DNA of 64,000 nucleotides. Origin: Trichostrongylus colubriformis. Taxonomy: Eukaryota; Nematoda; Chromadorea; Rhabditida; Trichostrongylidae. The translations under genes and the position numbers were made by a program. Below are positions 45,825 to 58,500 of this stretch, piece by piece (within the stretch, counting starts at the first letter, position 1; every line of letters begins with the position of its first letter). A model generated the notes under the pieces. The model did no database searches and had not been told where the DNA came from. It saw only the letters and a program-made list of their open reading frames with translations. The DNA is taken from contig OZ022261.1 of NCBI GenBank assembly GCA_963978905.1, positions 29,013,686 through 29,077,685 of the forward strand, written 5' to 3'.

Positions 45825-47225
45825 AAACGACCCTTTCCCCAAGTGGGGTCGTCCATACGACTACCCCCCCCCCTCTTCTTTAGGTTTCGCTACTTCTAAG
45901 GATTCTATTCGCCACTTCTAAGAATTCTACTCAGTCAACGCGATTCATCAAGGAAATTAGGAGCCCACTTAAAAAATAAGACCAAGTCGGTGGCGAAGCA
46001 AGAAAAATAAGAGCCTGACGAAATTCAATTTTTGTATCCTTGAACGAACGCGTCTTCAACTATGGGTTATGTGCTCGTCCTTTGATGAACGAAGAAAAGG
46101 GTGAAGTCATGCAAGTATGCGGCAGGGAGAAAGGATGAAAAAAGGAAACATAAAAAGTCAGAAACCAAAACGGAGTCATGTAATGCGCTCCACTACGATT
46201 GCCGTGTCGCAATGCAACGGCGACGCGGAGTACGCGAAAGAGCGCGGTATCTCCCCAATGGTAAATCCGAGTGAATTGCATACCTTTGAGTTTACTAAAC
46301 TCTATCTTCCGAAGTACTGTGAACCGCTTTCCTAACAACCTTCTTGGGACAATCTGATGGCCTCTTAGTTTCCCCAGTGCTTGCGTAGTGCTTGCTTCTA
46401 TATGCAAATCCATTCGAGGAAAATTTTGGAAAAATTCGAAGTGTTTAACTCCACATGGTTTAACACTTCCTTCAGTTCGTTCTTATGAGTGCAAATTTGC
46501 GTTGCAGAATCAGTATGTTGCCGCTTCCGAACGACTGTCTACCTGTCAAGAATTTCTATCGGAATGGTGAAATCTTCCCACCAACCTCTGGAAAAATAAT
46601 CTACCGTGTAAAAAATTCCTCCAGTACCCAACCTTCACTCTCAATGTCCAACGGAATGGCGACCAGCGTTACTTGGCCTCGCTGTGGAATGCGTCATGCA
46701 TGATAATTTCATCCATTGGTAATACAAACTCTTATCCGGTCCGTATAGTGGCCCGCCAATACCAGTTCATAATCGTATCAAGATATAAAAGAAGCCCATA
46801 TCAATAATTTTTTCTACACATTGTTTCTCGAAAATTCATCCATGGTGTAACCCGTAGATTGATACCGCTCCTCACAACTGCGTTGAATTTCAGAGATCCC
46901 TCTGTACGCGTTTTCGCTGCCAGCGGACTAACGAAAGGGCTACTGGCGCTAGCCGGCTTCGTTGTGAGTCGCGCCATGCATGAGATCATGTTAAAGGGTA
47001 CGCTATTCCCGTGGTCGTATTGGATTTGTGGACTGTGAATAAGGCATCCAGTATCGACCATGCACCACAGCATAAGTTATGCGCGCTTGATTGCAGAGCT
47101 TGACCCCTGGTGTTTAGCCCACAATTCAAGAGGACCAGGGGAAAAAGGTGCCCTTCGACTCTGACTGCCTATCTCGGCGAGTATGACACTCTCCCCGTCT
47201 CTCGACGGACCAAATACGACCCCCA
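45825..47225. repeat. Dispersed repeat with ATACGACCCCC ends (copy 2)
   Basis: The left part has CGACCC..GGGTCG hairpin-like sequence and a run of C. The right end, CGGACCAAATACGACCCCC at 47,207-47,225, is identical to 5,578-5,596. The middle aligns with 4,870-5,400 of copy 1. Noncoding. Confidence 0.6.
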
Positions 47226-47688
47226 TATCGAAGACTCCCCGATTTTTTAACCCTTCTGTCAACTGCTTCTGATTTCCTACCTAGTACAAACTGAAATGAG
47301 GAGGTCGCACGGATTTACTGTTTATGTCGAAGCTCTAGAAAATTGAAAAAAAACTGCCTCTTGAAAAACGAGTGGAACAAATAGATTCTACAGCTACAAA
47401 AAGAGCAGAGAACGCGGTACAAAAAATGGGGCGATGAGGCCATTTTTATCAAATACCACAAAACAGTGCTGAAGATTAAAAAAGGATACAAGGAGTCATC
47501 GCGATCTAATACGGAAGTGCATGAATAGTATGTGATGATTGCTCGTCTGAAAACCGCTCCCCGTTCACTATCTAGTTCGAAAAAATACAGCCTTCAGAGT
47601 GTTAATGGAGGAAAATTCGCATTTGGTATGCCTTGTTCGGACATGTGGGGTTTTAGGAAGCCACGGTTACTCGTCGTGCGTTCAACTA
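47226..47688. other. No recognisable feature
   Basis: Nothing could be supported here. Confidence 0.35.
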
Positions 47689-48405
47689 TTAGGTGTATGC
47701 AGAATAAATGGCCAAAACATAACTGTGAACATAACAACATAAACCATAAATTCGCTCAGACACAGCCTTATTTGTCGAAATAAAAACCATTCGAATCTGC
47801 AGACTTTTCCAACGATCTGTTAAGGAGCAATGCCATAATGATCAAACTCTGGATTGCGAGAATCAATAAAGCCAACAATGGCATTTTTACCTGCATAGTA
47901 TCGGCGAATTTCTTCTGAAGCAAGTTTGCATCGAGAACCCGGAAGAAGTGGTAATCCGTTGGGGATAGGTCTGAGGAAAAACGGGGGTAAGGGAGAGTAT
48001 CGATGCTCAAGTGCAGCAGTTCTTGCCGGGTGCGCAAAACAACGCAAAACCCCACACTTCGCAAGTCACCCGGCAGAAAGTGATGCAGTTAGGCATCGAG
48101 ACTCTCCCTCACTCTCCTATTCCCTATACCTATCCCCAACGGATTACCACTTTCCAGGGTTCTCGATGCAAACCTGCGTCAGAAGGAGTTCGCCGATACG
48201 ATGCAGGTTGAAAATGCCATCGTTGACTTCATTGATTTTCGCTATCCAGAATTTTGTTATGATTGCATATTTTCTTTACCAGGTCGTTGGCAAGGTTGTT
48301 CAGATTCGAATGGTTTTTATTTCGACAAATAAGGTTGTGTCTGAGCGAATTTATGGCGCTTTGAGAAAAGTGGTCCGTTTTGGCCATTCATTCTGCATAC
48401 ACCTA
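47689..48405. mobile_element. Inverted dimer of mariner 3' halves (foldback)
   Basis: The left half, read on -, and the right half, read on +, each encode a mariner C-terminus: (SP/T)DYHFF, a KFADTMQVK-like block and a final SNGFYFDK. They are joined near 48,050, so both outer ends are the same 3' terminus. TTAGGTGTATGCAGAAT begins the left, and its complement is at 48,387-48,405. A TA precedes the left end. About 85 bp at each edge pair closely. There is no first half of the transposase, so it is inactive. Confidence 0.85.
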
Positions 48406-48408
48406 TTA

Positions 48409-48735
48409 TTAGGCCGTTCAGTAAGTTCTTGCGGTTTTTCACTTTTAACCTCGAATGCGCATATCTTAACTCATCGAAAATTTCGTCAAGTGAGAAAGGA
48501 ACCATAAGAATAGCAGTTTCCGATTTCCGTCAATAAGAACCAGGCTCGTTTACTCCTTTTTCTCATAACTGTAGAGTTCTAGAGACGATGAGTACATTGA
48601 AGGTAGTTTCAGCTTCGTGTTGAGCCTTAAAGCTTTTTTCCGAAGAAAGCTGTCCAGATGCCTGAAGAAATGGTGGTCGATGGGGTCAAGCGAGATGAGT
48701 GTAGTGGATCTCGTGGAGTTCGTAGGCCCGCTCAT
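48409..48735 (-). pseudogene. Mariner remnant abutting the inverted dimer
   Basis: A terminal-repeat-like TTAGGCCGTTCAGTAAGTTC starts at 48,409. On - the frame from 48,690 reads LDPIDHHFFRHLDSFLRKKA, matching the mariner third-Asp block SPTDYHFFKHLD. The rest has decayed. It seems a different mariner subfamily from the dimer. Confidence 0.6.
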
Positions 48736-49255
48736 TCTACCTCTTCAGGGTTGTGTAACATGGGGTCATACATTATCGTTAGAAAAGATAGAATCCTTCC
48801 GATTAGCCAACACTTGGCCCATGGAAATTACTGTGTGGAGCTTGCGATGTATCTCGAGAGCTCCTCGTCGTATTTTCAGTCGTGATAATTCCGTTAGGAT
48901 CCATGAACATATATAGATAGAGCAGCTGCAGACTACCACAGCGCCACCATGCTGACGAAGCTTACTGCTACGAGCTTTACTTTGTCCAACCACTGTGTAG
49001 GCTACCGTGGACTGTGCTACAGATTCGGTTATCATCAGCCGTCACGGTGCGGTTAAGAAGTGCATCGTTTGTCGGTTGGAGAAGAAGAATGTACGAGGCA
49101 TGGTGTGAAACTGCCGTTTGTCCATCTTGTTCTCGGAACTTCAGAGCAAGGGCGAAAATTCAATATGGTGTACACTACACTAGGAAAGATCTAAAAATGT
49201 GATTCAGAAAGTGGAATATTCGGAGCCGCAAGGTTTTCGGGACTACCTAGTAGAC
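48736..49255. other. No recognisable feature
   Basis: Nothing could be supported here. Confidence 0.35.
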
Positions 49256-50680
49256 TATGGCATTTTGCGCCTTCTTCCTGCGAAAGGGTAGAGGAAAATG
49301 ATCCAAAAAAGAGGGCAAGGGAGGCTGGTCTCCCAGACCCCAGCGTGCGGTTAAGGAGGCCTGGAATAGGGCCGCCAAGGTCGTTCTACGGTGAGCAAAG
49401 GAAACACTGGGTGAAACTCGAACAGGCTTCAGAGGAGACAAGACAACTTGGATCAAGGAGGAGATTCAGCGAGCGCTGAAACGGAAGAAGGAAACGTGCA
49501 AACGCTGGCAAAGAATGTGGAGCTAAGAAGATCCCGTCGCATATAAAAGTTGTAAGAGGCTTGCCAAAATCATATCCAAAGCCAGAAACACGGAAATGGA
49601 TGCCTTGTAGAGGGTAGAGATGCGAAGAAGTTCGTTTCCAGGCTGGCCAAAGCTCGACATTGGGCCACCCAGGACATCAGGGTAGTAAAGTCCGTGAAAA
49701 ACAGTGATGGTGTCATTCTAAGGAAGCCAGTCGAGGGGAAAAGAGGGTGGCAGGAGTACTTCTATAGGCTTCTAAACGATGAATTTCCCCGTAACGAAAG
49801 CCCTAAGAGGCCACCGCTGATCCAATCCTACCTTGGACTAACGGAGAGGTCCGTGAAATGCTAGGCAGATGAAGAATGGGAAGACGGTTGGTCAGGATGG
49901 GTTACCTGTAGATGCATGGAAGGCGTCGGATGATTACGGGATAGAGTGGCTCACTCAATTCCTCAACGCCATAGCAGCTGAAAAAAGGATCTTAGATAGG
50001 TGGAGGACTAGTACGGGGGTGTAGGTTGGGACACACGAATCTAGGCCTTAGCCTGTGGCAGCCTGGAGCCATTCCCCTGTAACATAAATTATTCAGACAA
50101 TTTGTTCATGTAAATCCTATACTCCTTGCACGTCTGTTCTTGTGTTGATGAATGATGATAATATGGAAGATGTGTATGATGTTCTAACGGATGTGCATGG
50201 TCATTGCGTGACCTAGTGGCCCTACTGACCATGTGTCCTAAGTTTCACCCCTAGTACGGTCGTCCCCATCTCCAAGTAGAATGGTGATGCAATGAACAGC
50301 TCCAACTACCGTGGGATAAAGTTGACGGCGCATACCGTGAAGCTGTACGTGAAGCTGATCGATTCAAGACAATGTTTACTAACCCCTATCCCCCAGGAGA
50401 GGTTCGGCTTCATGCCTGCAAAGTCCACAGCCGGCGCCATCTTCATCACCAGGCAGGCGATGGAGAAATATTGAGAGAAACGGCAGCCATGCTACCTAGC
50501 ATTCCTCGATCTCGAGAAAGCTTTCGCCAGTTTCCCCAGGCCAGTGTTCTAAAATGCCTCGAACGGGTTTAGTGCCCTCGTGGCGGACCGTGGTGGCGCG
50601 AAAAGTGTACATGCTGGATAGCATCCCAAGGAATTACTGCCTCATAATGTAAGTCGACGAGCCTGACGAGGTGTGCCTAC
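49256..50680 (+). pseudogene. RTE-like LINE fragment (linker and reverse transcriptase)
   Basis: Broken + strand frames show KEAWNRAAK, KTTWIKEEIQRALKRKKETC and NGKTVGQDGLPVDAWKASDD, the region before the reverse transcriptase. SSNYRGIKL, FGFMPAKST and, after a frameshift, AFLDLEKAFA follow, matching conserved blocks of RTE-type non-LTR retrotransposons. The endonuclease, the catalytic YxDD block and the 3' end are missing. Multiple stops show it is dead. It is split by a 234-bp insertion at 50,017-50,250. Confidence 0.85.
50017..50250. mobile_element. 234-bp MITE with perfect 9-bp target duplication
   Basis: CTAGTACGG occurs at 50,008-50,016 and again at 50,251-50,259, flanking the insert. 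The ends GGGTGTAGGTTGGGACACA and, complemented, GGGTGAAACTTAGGACACA are terminal inverted repeats. Removing the insert and one CTAGTACGG joins the LINE frame as RWRTSTVVPISK, as expected for RTE. A 9-bp duplication and G-rich ends suggest a Mutator-type element, but an 8-bp class (hAT) cannot be excluded. Confidence 0.9.
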
Positions 50681-50929
50681 AAATATAAGGACAGACCCAA
50701 ATTTGGAGTACGACCGACTCATTCCGCCTGAGATGAGATAAACCTCTTATTATACTTTACGCTACGAGCTTTATGCTTTACTTTCTGATCAAAACTCAAT
50801 CTCCCTCGCGTCTCAGTAGTATATGTTGGTGAGAATTTTTTTGAGCTATCTGATGGTATAATTGCCTTTGAATAATTGCTTTTGCTTAATGAACCCTTTT
50901 TCCCATGACTTCTCGAAGCATGTCAAAAG
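50681..50929. other. No recognisable feature
   Basis: A short gap between the LINE and mariner fragments. Confidence 0.3.
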
Positions 50930-51935
50930 ACCAACATCGGACGTTTTTTTTTCTACTACAAACTGGTTCAGTTCGCAGTCGAGACAGCTGGACAAATTGA
51001 CCTGGTAAGGGGGGCCCAGTATTGTCGGAGAGAGCACCGTGCTACAGTGCTTCAACAAAATCCGTTCTGGATATTTCAGCCTTGAAGATGAATCTCGTAG
51101 CGGTCGACTCGAAACTGAGGGGGAACTGAAAGCTTTTTGGAGGTTGCAGAAAAGCTAGACGTTGGCAAATCCATTGTTGCGGATAGTCTGAAATGCACTG
51201 CGAAGGGGATAAAACTTGACAGGTGGGTGCCCCACAATTCGAGTGACCGCTAGAAATTGGCACGTCTCGAGGTTTTTCTTCACTGCTTTTGCGCAACAGA
51301 AACGACCCGTTTCTGGACCGAATTGTCACCTATGATGAAAAGTGGATCATGCATGACACAAGAGGAGACGTTCCGGAGTTGGATGCCGCCGAACCACCGA
51401 GGCAATTTCTATAGCCGCATCTTCAACAAAAAAAAATCATGGTCACAGTGTGGTGGTCATCGACTAGTGTTATCCACTATAACTTTTTGTCACCAGGTCA
51501 ATCCATCACGGCAGGGTCCTACTGTAGAGAAATAGACGAAATGCACCGAAAATTGCGTCAGCGCAGCCAGCACTTGTCAACAGGGAGGGTTCGATTCTTT
51601 TGCATGACAACGCCCGCCCACACGTTTCACAAATCACTATTCATAAATCGAACGATTTGGGGATTCGAGTATTACCTCACCCGCCATATTTCTGAAGCCA
51701 TTCACCAACCGATCATCATCTTTTCAAAAACTTTCTGGACTTCCTCAGTGGAAAATTCTTCATTAATTAGGACCAGGCAAAAAACTTTCGTGGATTTCGT
51801 AGACTATCGGCCAGACAATTTCTTCATCATGACATTTATTGACTGCTGTCACATGGGTAAAGGTGCTGTGATTCGAACGGTGCCTAGACTTCTATGGAAT
51901 CCGATGAGTATCAAGAAAGTTATGACCGTGTAAAG
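50930..51935 (+). pseudogene. Mariner transposase pseudogene spanning most of the protein
   Basis: Pieces in shifting frames: ESTVLQCFNKIRSGYFSLED (helix-turn-helix 1), LDRIVTYDEKWIM with the first catalytic Asp, MVTVWWSSTSVIHYNFLSPG, ILLHDNARPHVSQ with the second Asp, and SPTDHHLFKNFLDF with the third. This is the only mariner copy here that keeps the central region. Stops and at least three frameshifts kill it. Terminal repeats were not found. Confidence 0.82.
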
Positions 51936-52122
51936 TGAAACACTCAAAACGCTGAGACGCTTCTCGAACAACCGAATACTTTGTTACAGAGAATGTTCAA
52001 GCGGCTCAGTGGCACCTCAAACTTGAGTAATTATAGTTCATAGAAATAGACAAAAGTACAGTATCAATAGGATGTGCTCATCAAAAGTACCAGCAAGTAT
52101 AAGGCATGATGAACTCAAAATA

Positions 52123-52979
52123 TTGGGTAATCAAAAAAGTTTTTTTCATTTTTTGAAGAAATTCTTACACTTTATTACAAAACCCAGAGCATACTATGAA
52201 ACGGGGTAATCACCATCTTGTTCTACCACACTTTGCCACCTTTCAGGCAAATTTGCTATGCCATCCGCATGGAACTGTTCTGGCTTTGATTTGAGGAAGT
52301 TGCACAACACCGTTCCATGTCAGCTTCATTATCGAAAGTTTTTCTTTGAATGGCGTTGGATTGGGAAAGTAAAAGATGATAATTCAATGGAGCAAGATCA
52401 GGGCCATAAGGTGGATGGGGCAGCATTTTTTATCCTAGCTCGAGAATTTCGGCGAGTTGCTTTTGCTACATGTGGGCGAGGAGCACTATCGTGTAGGAAA
52501 AGAATCGTGTCATGGTACGGACGTTTCTCTGTGATCATCGCGACCAGAATATACGGCTGCTGACAGCATAGGTCTGCTGTTAGTATAGTGTTGCAAGCCA
52601 GCACCCGCAATCGTTCGTTGTCGACCTCCGATGGGGGTTCAGACCGGTCAGGATCTTTGTCGTTGTAGTTGCCCTCTGGAAAGCGTTTGAACCAAAGTTG
52701 TGCCATAAGTTCTGACATTGGACCCTCCTCGAATACAGCGTTTATACGACGACTGAATTCGTTTGCCGAGAGGCCATATTTGAAATCATATAGCAGAAGG
52801 CCCCGAAAGTACTCTTTTGATATATTTATTTTTTGCCGAAAAAGGTTATCCGAGAGATGGAAGACAATAGTACCTATAGATGGGTGTGGACTTGTACTAC
52901 ATGTGTACGTACAGAAGAGATTGCTGGAAAGAGAAAAAGCGCGTATTCAAAAAACGAAAAAGTTTTTTCGATCACCCAA
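52123..52979 (-). mobile_element. Mariner deletion derivative (third family)
   Basis: The left end TTGGGTAATCAAAAAAGTTT and the complemented right end TTGGGTGATCGAAAAAACTT are terminal inverted repeats. TA flanks both sides (52,121-52,122 and 52,980-52,981). Length is 857 bp. It holds a transposase pseudogene lacking the centre. Confidence 0.88.
52398..52718 (-). pseudogene. Mariner transposase pseudogene, centre deleted
   Basis: The frame starts MSELMAQLWFKRFPEGNYN (helix-turn-helix 1), passes SEVDNERLR and then jumps to a block just before TILFLHDSAPRPHVAKATR. That block holds the second catalytic Asp, with HDNA changed to HDSA. Helix-turn-helix 2 and the first catalytic Asp are missing. 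Residues after ATRR are frameshifted. Confidence 0.82.
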
Positions 52980-55324
52980 TATGTCTAGTACCAAGCTACG
53001 CATACTTACAGATAGTACCGCTGACATAAGCAAGAAGTAAAATAGGAGAACAATACACAGCAAAGTCAAGTAATGTGCTTGGAAGAGAAATGGTCTGTGG
53101 TTAAGGCTATATGCTCAAGAAAAATTGCTTCACGTCCCTTACATAACAATTCTTATGCCATCAGGGGGATGCTTCAGAAAACCAGGAAGAAGGGAAGGAG
53201 GGTCGTGTGCACTTATGACAGAAAATTCCTTCAAGGCGTCGCACTCGCGGCGCCATAAGCACGACTTGCGGAATTGTTGCCCTAGGGACTCCGGCAGAGC
53301 GTGGCTGCGTCACCTTTGCAGTTCCAGACATGCCACACTGCCTCCTCCACCACTGCCAACTGCCTCGCTTGAAGGCTGCCACGCCCTGCCACTGGTACTT
53401 GCACCCGCCGAGCCGCAGGCTGCGAGCGGTCTCGCGTTTTTCTATCGTAACTGCACACACCCGGGATGGAGATGCTGGCTGAGGCTCTTTCCTTCGTTCC
53501 CGCGGTCTCAGGATTCTTCGCTTATCACTGCATTCATTTTGAAGTGCATCAAAGAAGCCGTTTATGATTTCCTGAGCTGTTCATTTCTCAAGATTTCTGA
53601 GAATATTCCCTCGCTCCCTTCAAGTTCCACCCACGTTGGGGCAAGATAACACGACTAATCTGGTTATCGCGAGGTGTGACTATAGGTTTAAAATGGAGAA
53701 GTAATAATACAAGCATTAAAGAGCTATTTAACTATTATGATTTTTCGCTCCACTCGTAGGACGAAAACGTACCATGATGACGTGCTAAGGTGTGATGCAG
53801 TTTCAGTACGAATATATTGAGAGCACAACGATTATTTTTTACATGTTTTCGTCAAATACTTATCGTAAAAATTTTGAAAAGGACAACTGCGGTGTTCCTC
53901 ACTACCACGGCAGATGCAGCACTATGACGGAGTAAGCCGAACTGTAAAACACAGTTCTGCCGGCCTACTGAAGTCAGGAAGAACGCGTTGAGAATCCGCA
54001 AACCATGTACCTTCTGATGGTCTAAAAACGCTTATCAGGTTTCTATTGTGTGCTATTGTGTGGGAGCTAGATCACGCCCTCTTCTGGAATATTTTCGAAC
54101 AAGGTGCCAGGAGCACGATCTATTTCATGATTCGACGAATTGGCATTCTAAATGTGATTGGAATGCGCTCTTGCTGCGTCTAATTGGGTTCCTGTGGTCG
54201 ACGAAAAAGGGAATCGAGTTCCATGTGGAGAAGAATGCACCCGTGGACTCCTTTTGATGCTGCAAAGTCAGCGCCAGCTGGAATGGCACTAAATCCTGAT
54301 CATTGGTAGTCGGACGGATATCAACAATGTGTGATCGGCATCGCTGTCTGTTGTCAGCGATGCCGATAACACATCCACCGATGGCGAGAATCGCCGAAGC
54401 CACTAGATGCGCAAGGAGACGCTCGTGGTCTGACGTAATCGAACCAGAAATCACCTCGCTTCCCACCCTCTTGCAAGCCGGTTGGAACAGGCAAGCTTTT
54501 TAGCATTGTTCCATTTATTTTTTTCCAATTCTCTAGCGAAATTGATGCCCTAAATCCGATCGCACTGCTTTTTCGCACCTTGTGAATGGTTCGAATCGTC
54601 TTCAGACTATCGAACAGGGTTTTTTTTTATGACACAACGTCTTTCTATCGCGTGATTGCTCTCATATATTCGAAAGTATCATGAAGTATAAAATTGTCGC
54701 GCTGTAACATGTCCTTTGAACCTGCCATCTAGTAATACAACAAGGGCAGCTCCTTGTCCCATTGTGGCTTCCAGTAGCAGCTACTATGTGTCTACTCTTT
54801 CCTAAATTTCCAGGTCAGCTTGTAGCTGTTTTCCACCTAATTTCTTGATCTTCGATCCCTTTTGAAAATTTTTGACAAATTTTTGTGGTACATTCAGTTC
54901 ATTCACGTAAATACCAGACGACCGTTACAGGGTGACAAAAATGTTTGAGATTCCATGAATTCTACAAAATGCTTTTTCACTCTGAAAATTTGATTTCGTC
55001 ATCACAGTACATACGTGACCCAGAAAGGCTCTCCCTTCTATACTTTATGTCCAGCATGACGTTGTTCATTGGTAGAAGGCTACGATGAGAAGATGACTGG
55101 TCACTTTGAATTTGTATTGCATCCTATCAAATACATACTTTTGCATTCAATTCTCTACTTTCAGCATCTCCTCACCACGTTGATGAGGACGTCGGTCAAC
55201 GTTATCCAACAAATTATGGTCCCATGAAATAATGGACACAGCCGCCCTACAGCGCAGAAAGCTCGCTAACTCATGAAACTCGCGACTTTTTACTAAGATA
55301 ATTATATAGAAATGTTGGATGCGG
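52980..55324. other. No recognisable gene
   Basis: GC-rich frames at 53,125-53,650 and near 54,125-54,466 lack domains and splice support. No terminal repeats or arrays were seen in ~2.3 kb. Confidence 0.4.
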
Positions 55325-55535
55325 GCGGAAGTGGTGTACTGGGAGGTGGCGCGCACACTCACTCTCATGATGCGTGTATCATCATCGTATCATGCACCCA
55401 GACCATTTAAGCCTTCCATCACCCGTAGTCCTTAAGTTGGTACCAGACCCCAGAAGCATTGTATGGGCCAAATCCCATCAAAAGATTGCCCACGGAAATT
55501 TCGTGATCCCAGTTTCCATTCAAATCATTTATTAG
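55325..55535 (+). mobile_element. tRNA-derived SINE-like copy
   Basis: GTGGTGTACTGGGAGGTGGC and CGCGCACACTCACTCTCATG match 35,085-35,130. CACCCAGACCATTTAAGCCT matches the post-tRNA region. The B-box is degenerate. Confidence 0.5.
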
Positions 55536-58500
55536 ATACAGTACATGAATTTCCTTTGTTCCAAAACAGAAACCGAAAAACTGGAGAAAGGGCAATACGT
55601 TCGAATTTCCGCCACATTTCCGTCACAACATTTGAATAGCCGTCAGCAGCAACAGCGCAGTTCAAGTTTTCGCGCCCAATGATGATTTTCTTCTCACTGC
55701 CGTGCGTCTCTTACCTTAAGACTGTCGCTTCCTCGCTCCTCAGCTCTCTAGCGTCCAAGGCTACGCTAGGATTCCTCACCCTATCGGCCGTCACTTTGGG
55801 GAGCTCTATCTCAATTAAATTCTTGTGTATGCGCGTGAAGTTTCCATGCTGCCCTTAGTAAGCAGATATGACACATGTATGGGAGTAACAGTTGAACTTA
55901 AATTTCCGCGAGCGATTTCTTTAACCTGCCACCGCGACTCTGCATGGAAATAGAATGCGTGCCGCATCCCAGATAGCATTCACTGCAAAGCTTCGTCCTT
56001 CTATCCTTTATTACAAGATTCAAGGATCCTAAATTTGGCCTGGTGGCCTATTCATTGATTAATAAGGTTCTTACTTCAGTCGTGAACTATCAACTACCCA
56101 AGTGCAACCACTATATCACAAAAATAAAGCATTTTTCACAGCCGGCAACGTACTTACTGTATACTTCACATTTTTTCTAGGTGCTCTTTGCTAAATAAGT
56201 GGTATACCATGAGATATGAATAAAGTCTAATATATCTCCATAACCATGCATCGGTACAAACTTTTCCTCCTGCTCCATTTTCATAATTCCACCTATTATT
56301 CGTGGCTGCTTACTTAATATCGGCATTGAAAAGAGCAAGACCAGTTCTGTTTCTCGGGATGGTCTCGGTCAGTGCTGACCGGCGCTCGTCACACGAGAAA
56401 TAGGCGCCTCGTTCTGTGCATCTGCAACGAAAACGTGCTTGTTGTCAAAGTGACACCGTTAGAGGCCGTGAGAGAAATTGGAACTACGAAGTCGTGTCCT
56501 CCTAATTGGTGAGGTAACTTTCAGATGAGTGATGTTCTCTGGAGAGGCCCATCTTAGGTCATCTACTTCACCCACCTGTTAGCGTTTCGGTGCTGTCTGT
56601 GTCTGCGGCGGAGTCACGTAGCCGTTGGAGGGGCAACCTCGACTTAACACGCCTCTCGTCTGTCTCGCCTCTTTCAGCGATGCAGATGGGGCGAAAGCAC
56701 GTCCTCAGAATACGTTATAAACTGGGCTCTATTTCTCTACTTTTCCACGAGCAGCACCTCTACTTTCCTATTCCACAATCAGCAAAAAAATCCTCACGAT
56801 ATCTCTGCCTGTTTTGAGGTTCACTACAGCGGAAAGTAAGCAGACACCTCAAATTTCAGTTTTCTGAAAACATTGCTCGCAATACGCGTTATTCTCTATT
56901 ACACGACTCGGTTAGTATTACTCCGGAGCACTGCTTCATACTCATCCCAGTGCAGGAGCGAATTGCTATCGGAAAAGGTTCAACAATAATGGCTTCTCTA
57001 CAATGACTTCCGCGTGTATATCATTGCCCCGGAAAGCTCTCGAAAGAACGCCTTTTTCATATGAAATGTCCATAGCGGAAATTTAGAAACTCCTGATCAG
57101 TATGTTGTTCACATCAACAGTAAGGAATTTCAGCGTGACAAAATGTCCCTTTTGTTCTGTGCCGCTCCCTTTTAGTGGTGGTTACCTTTCTGGAAAAAAG
57201 CATGAATGGTCGTAAAAGTTATTTGTACGGAGAAAACTGCAATTCTTTTCGCATCGTATAAGTTTTCATGGCTCATGTGATACCTCATCTGGAGCTTAAC
57301 ATTAAAAGTGTTTTGGGTAGTGTCATTAAGATAAAAAATCCGCAGGCAGCGCAGCGTTCCGATGGTGCGAAATATGTGCACAGTACCAGTGGAGTCCTGA
57401 GGCGATTGCGCCTACAATAAGGCGTGGAGCGCCATTTTCTTTTTGAGACCCATCAAGTACCCAACGCATAGCTCGCACCATAACGTCACGTGCCCACAGC
57501 CGCAGCGATGTTTTCTATTCTAATGGCACACACCTTGTGTTTCCTTCGATATTTATCTGTCTATATGTTGAGGTTCGGATTCTGCGTCTGCCCCCCCCCC
57601 CTTCATTTGTTTCTATGGCGAATATGGGTCCCAATTTTTTCTTGCATGGCTCACCGTCGCTTTTGGCTGCACTGAAGAATAGCGAACGCATGTCTTCAAC
57701 ATTCAACGCACTCCAACGGCGCCGCTTGAAATCTGGGTGCAGCAAAGCGCCTGAGATTGCGTCATTATATCTCATCTGCACGGGGACTGCATATCGTGAT
57801 ATCAGTTTCCGCCTTCCTGGCGCTAATCTTTCCCAGTGGTCATTGAACATCATTAAGAGATAGCCAATAAATTCAGTGCTATATAACGTTGTCCAAGCCT
57901 GTCCAGACTAACTTACTGTCGTACAAAAACTCAGCTTCTTAACCACTTTACTGGAATCCCTTCAGCGTTGGAGACGTTCCAGTAAGGTAGCTGACAGTTG
58001 AGGTCAGGCGCATGCAAATTCGAAAGCAGCCCTCATCGTAAGTTCCAGTTGCTGATCAAAGGGAAAAAACTAAAAAGTGCTAAAAAGCCAGGGTGTACTG
58101 CAGTAATTCCTTGAAACTCTCATATCTTTTCGCCCAAGCAATGCAGCTGGAAATTCCCTCTTCGAAAATGATCTGCCAGCTCTTACTAGGTTCATGTATC
58201 GTGTTGGATAAAGGCTTACTGTCCTACTTGTCGCATGGATATCTCAATCTATTACCATTCTGCATGGGAGCTCTGAACCATCAGATCATCGCACTGAGAT
58301 GTTTTTTTTATTTTTTTTCGGATAATAACACTACAGGAATTGCTGTGGTAGTGAGTCCATCATTTTTTGACATTGCGAATGCGGAATGAGAATCGATCCA
58401 GCAGCAAATGTCATGAGGTTCGCCTTAAGTGGCTAACATTTCGTCGGAAGGCTTGCAAAAGTGTCGTGGACGAAATAGCTAGCTGCCCACGGATGACGAA

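Noticed and set aside
53125..53649. 174-codon frame on +
   Set aside because: GC-rich stretch with other frames open on both strands. No domain, splice sites or repeat of the peptide.
57172..57853. - strand frames with MMFNDHWERL and MHIFRTIGTL
   Set aside because: They look somewhat protein-like, but I could not join them in phase with credible splice sites and recognise no family.
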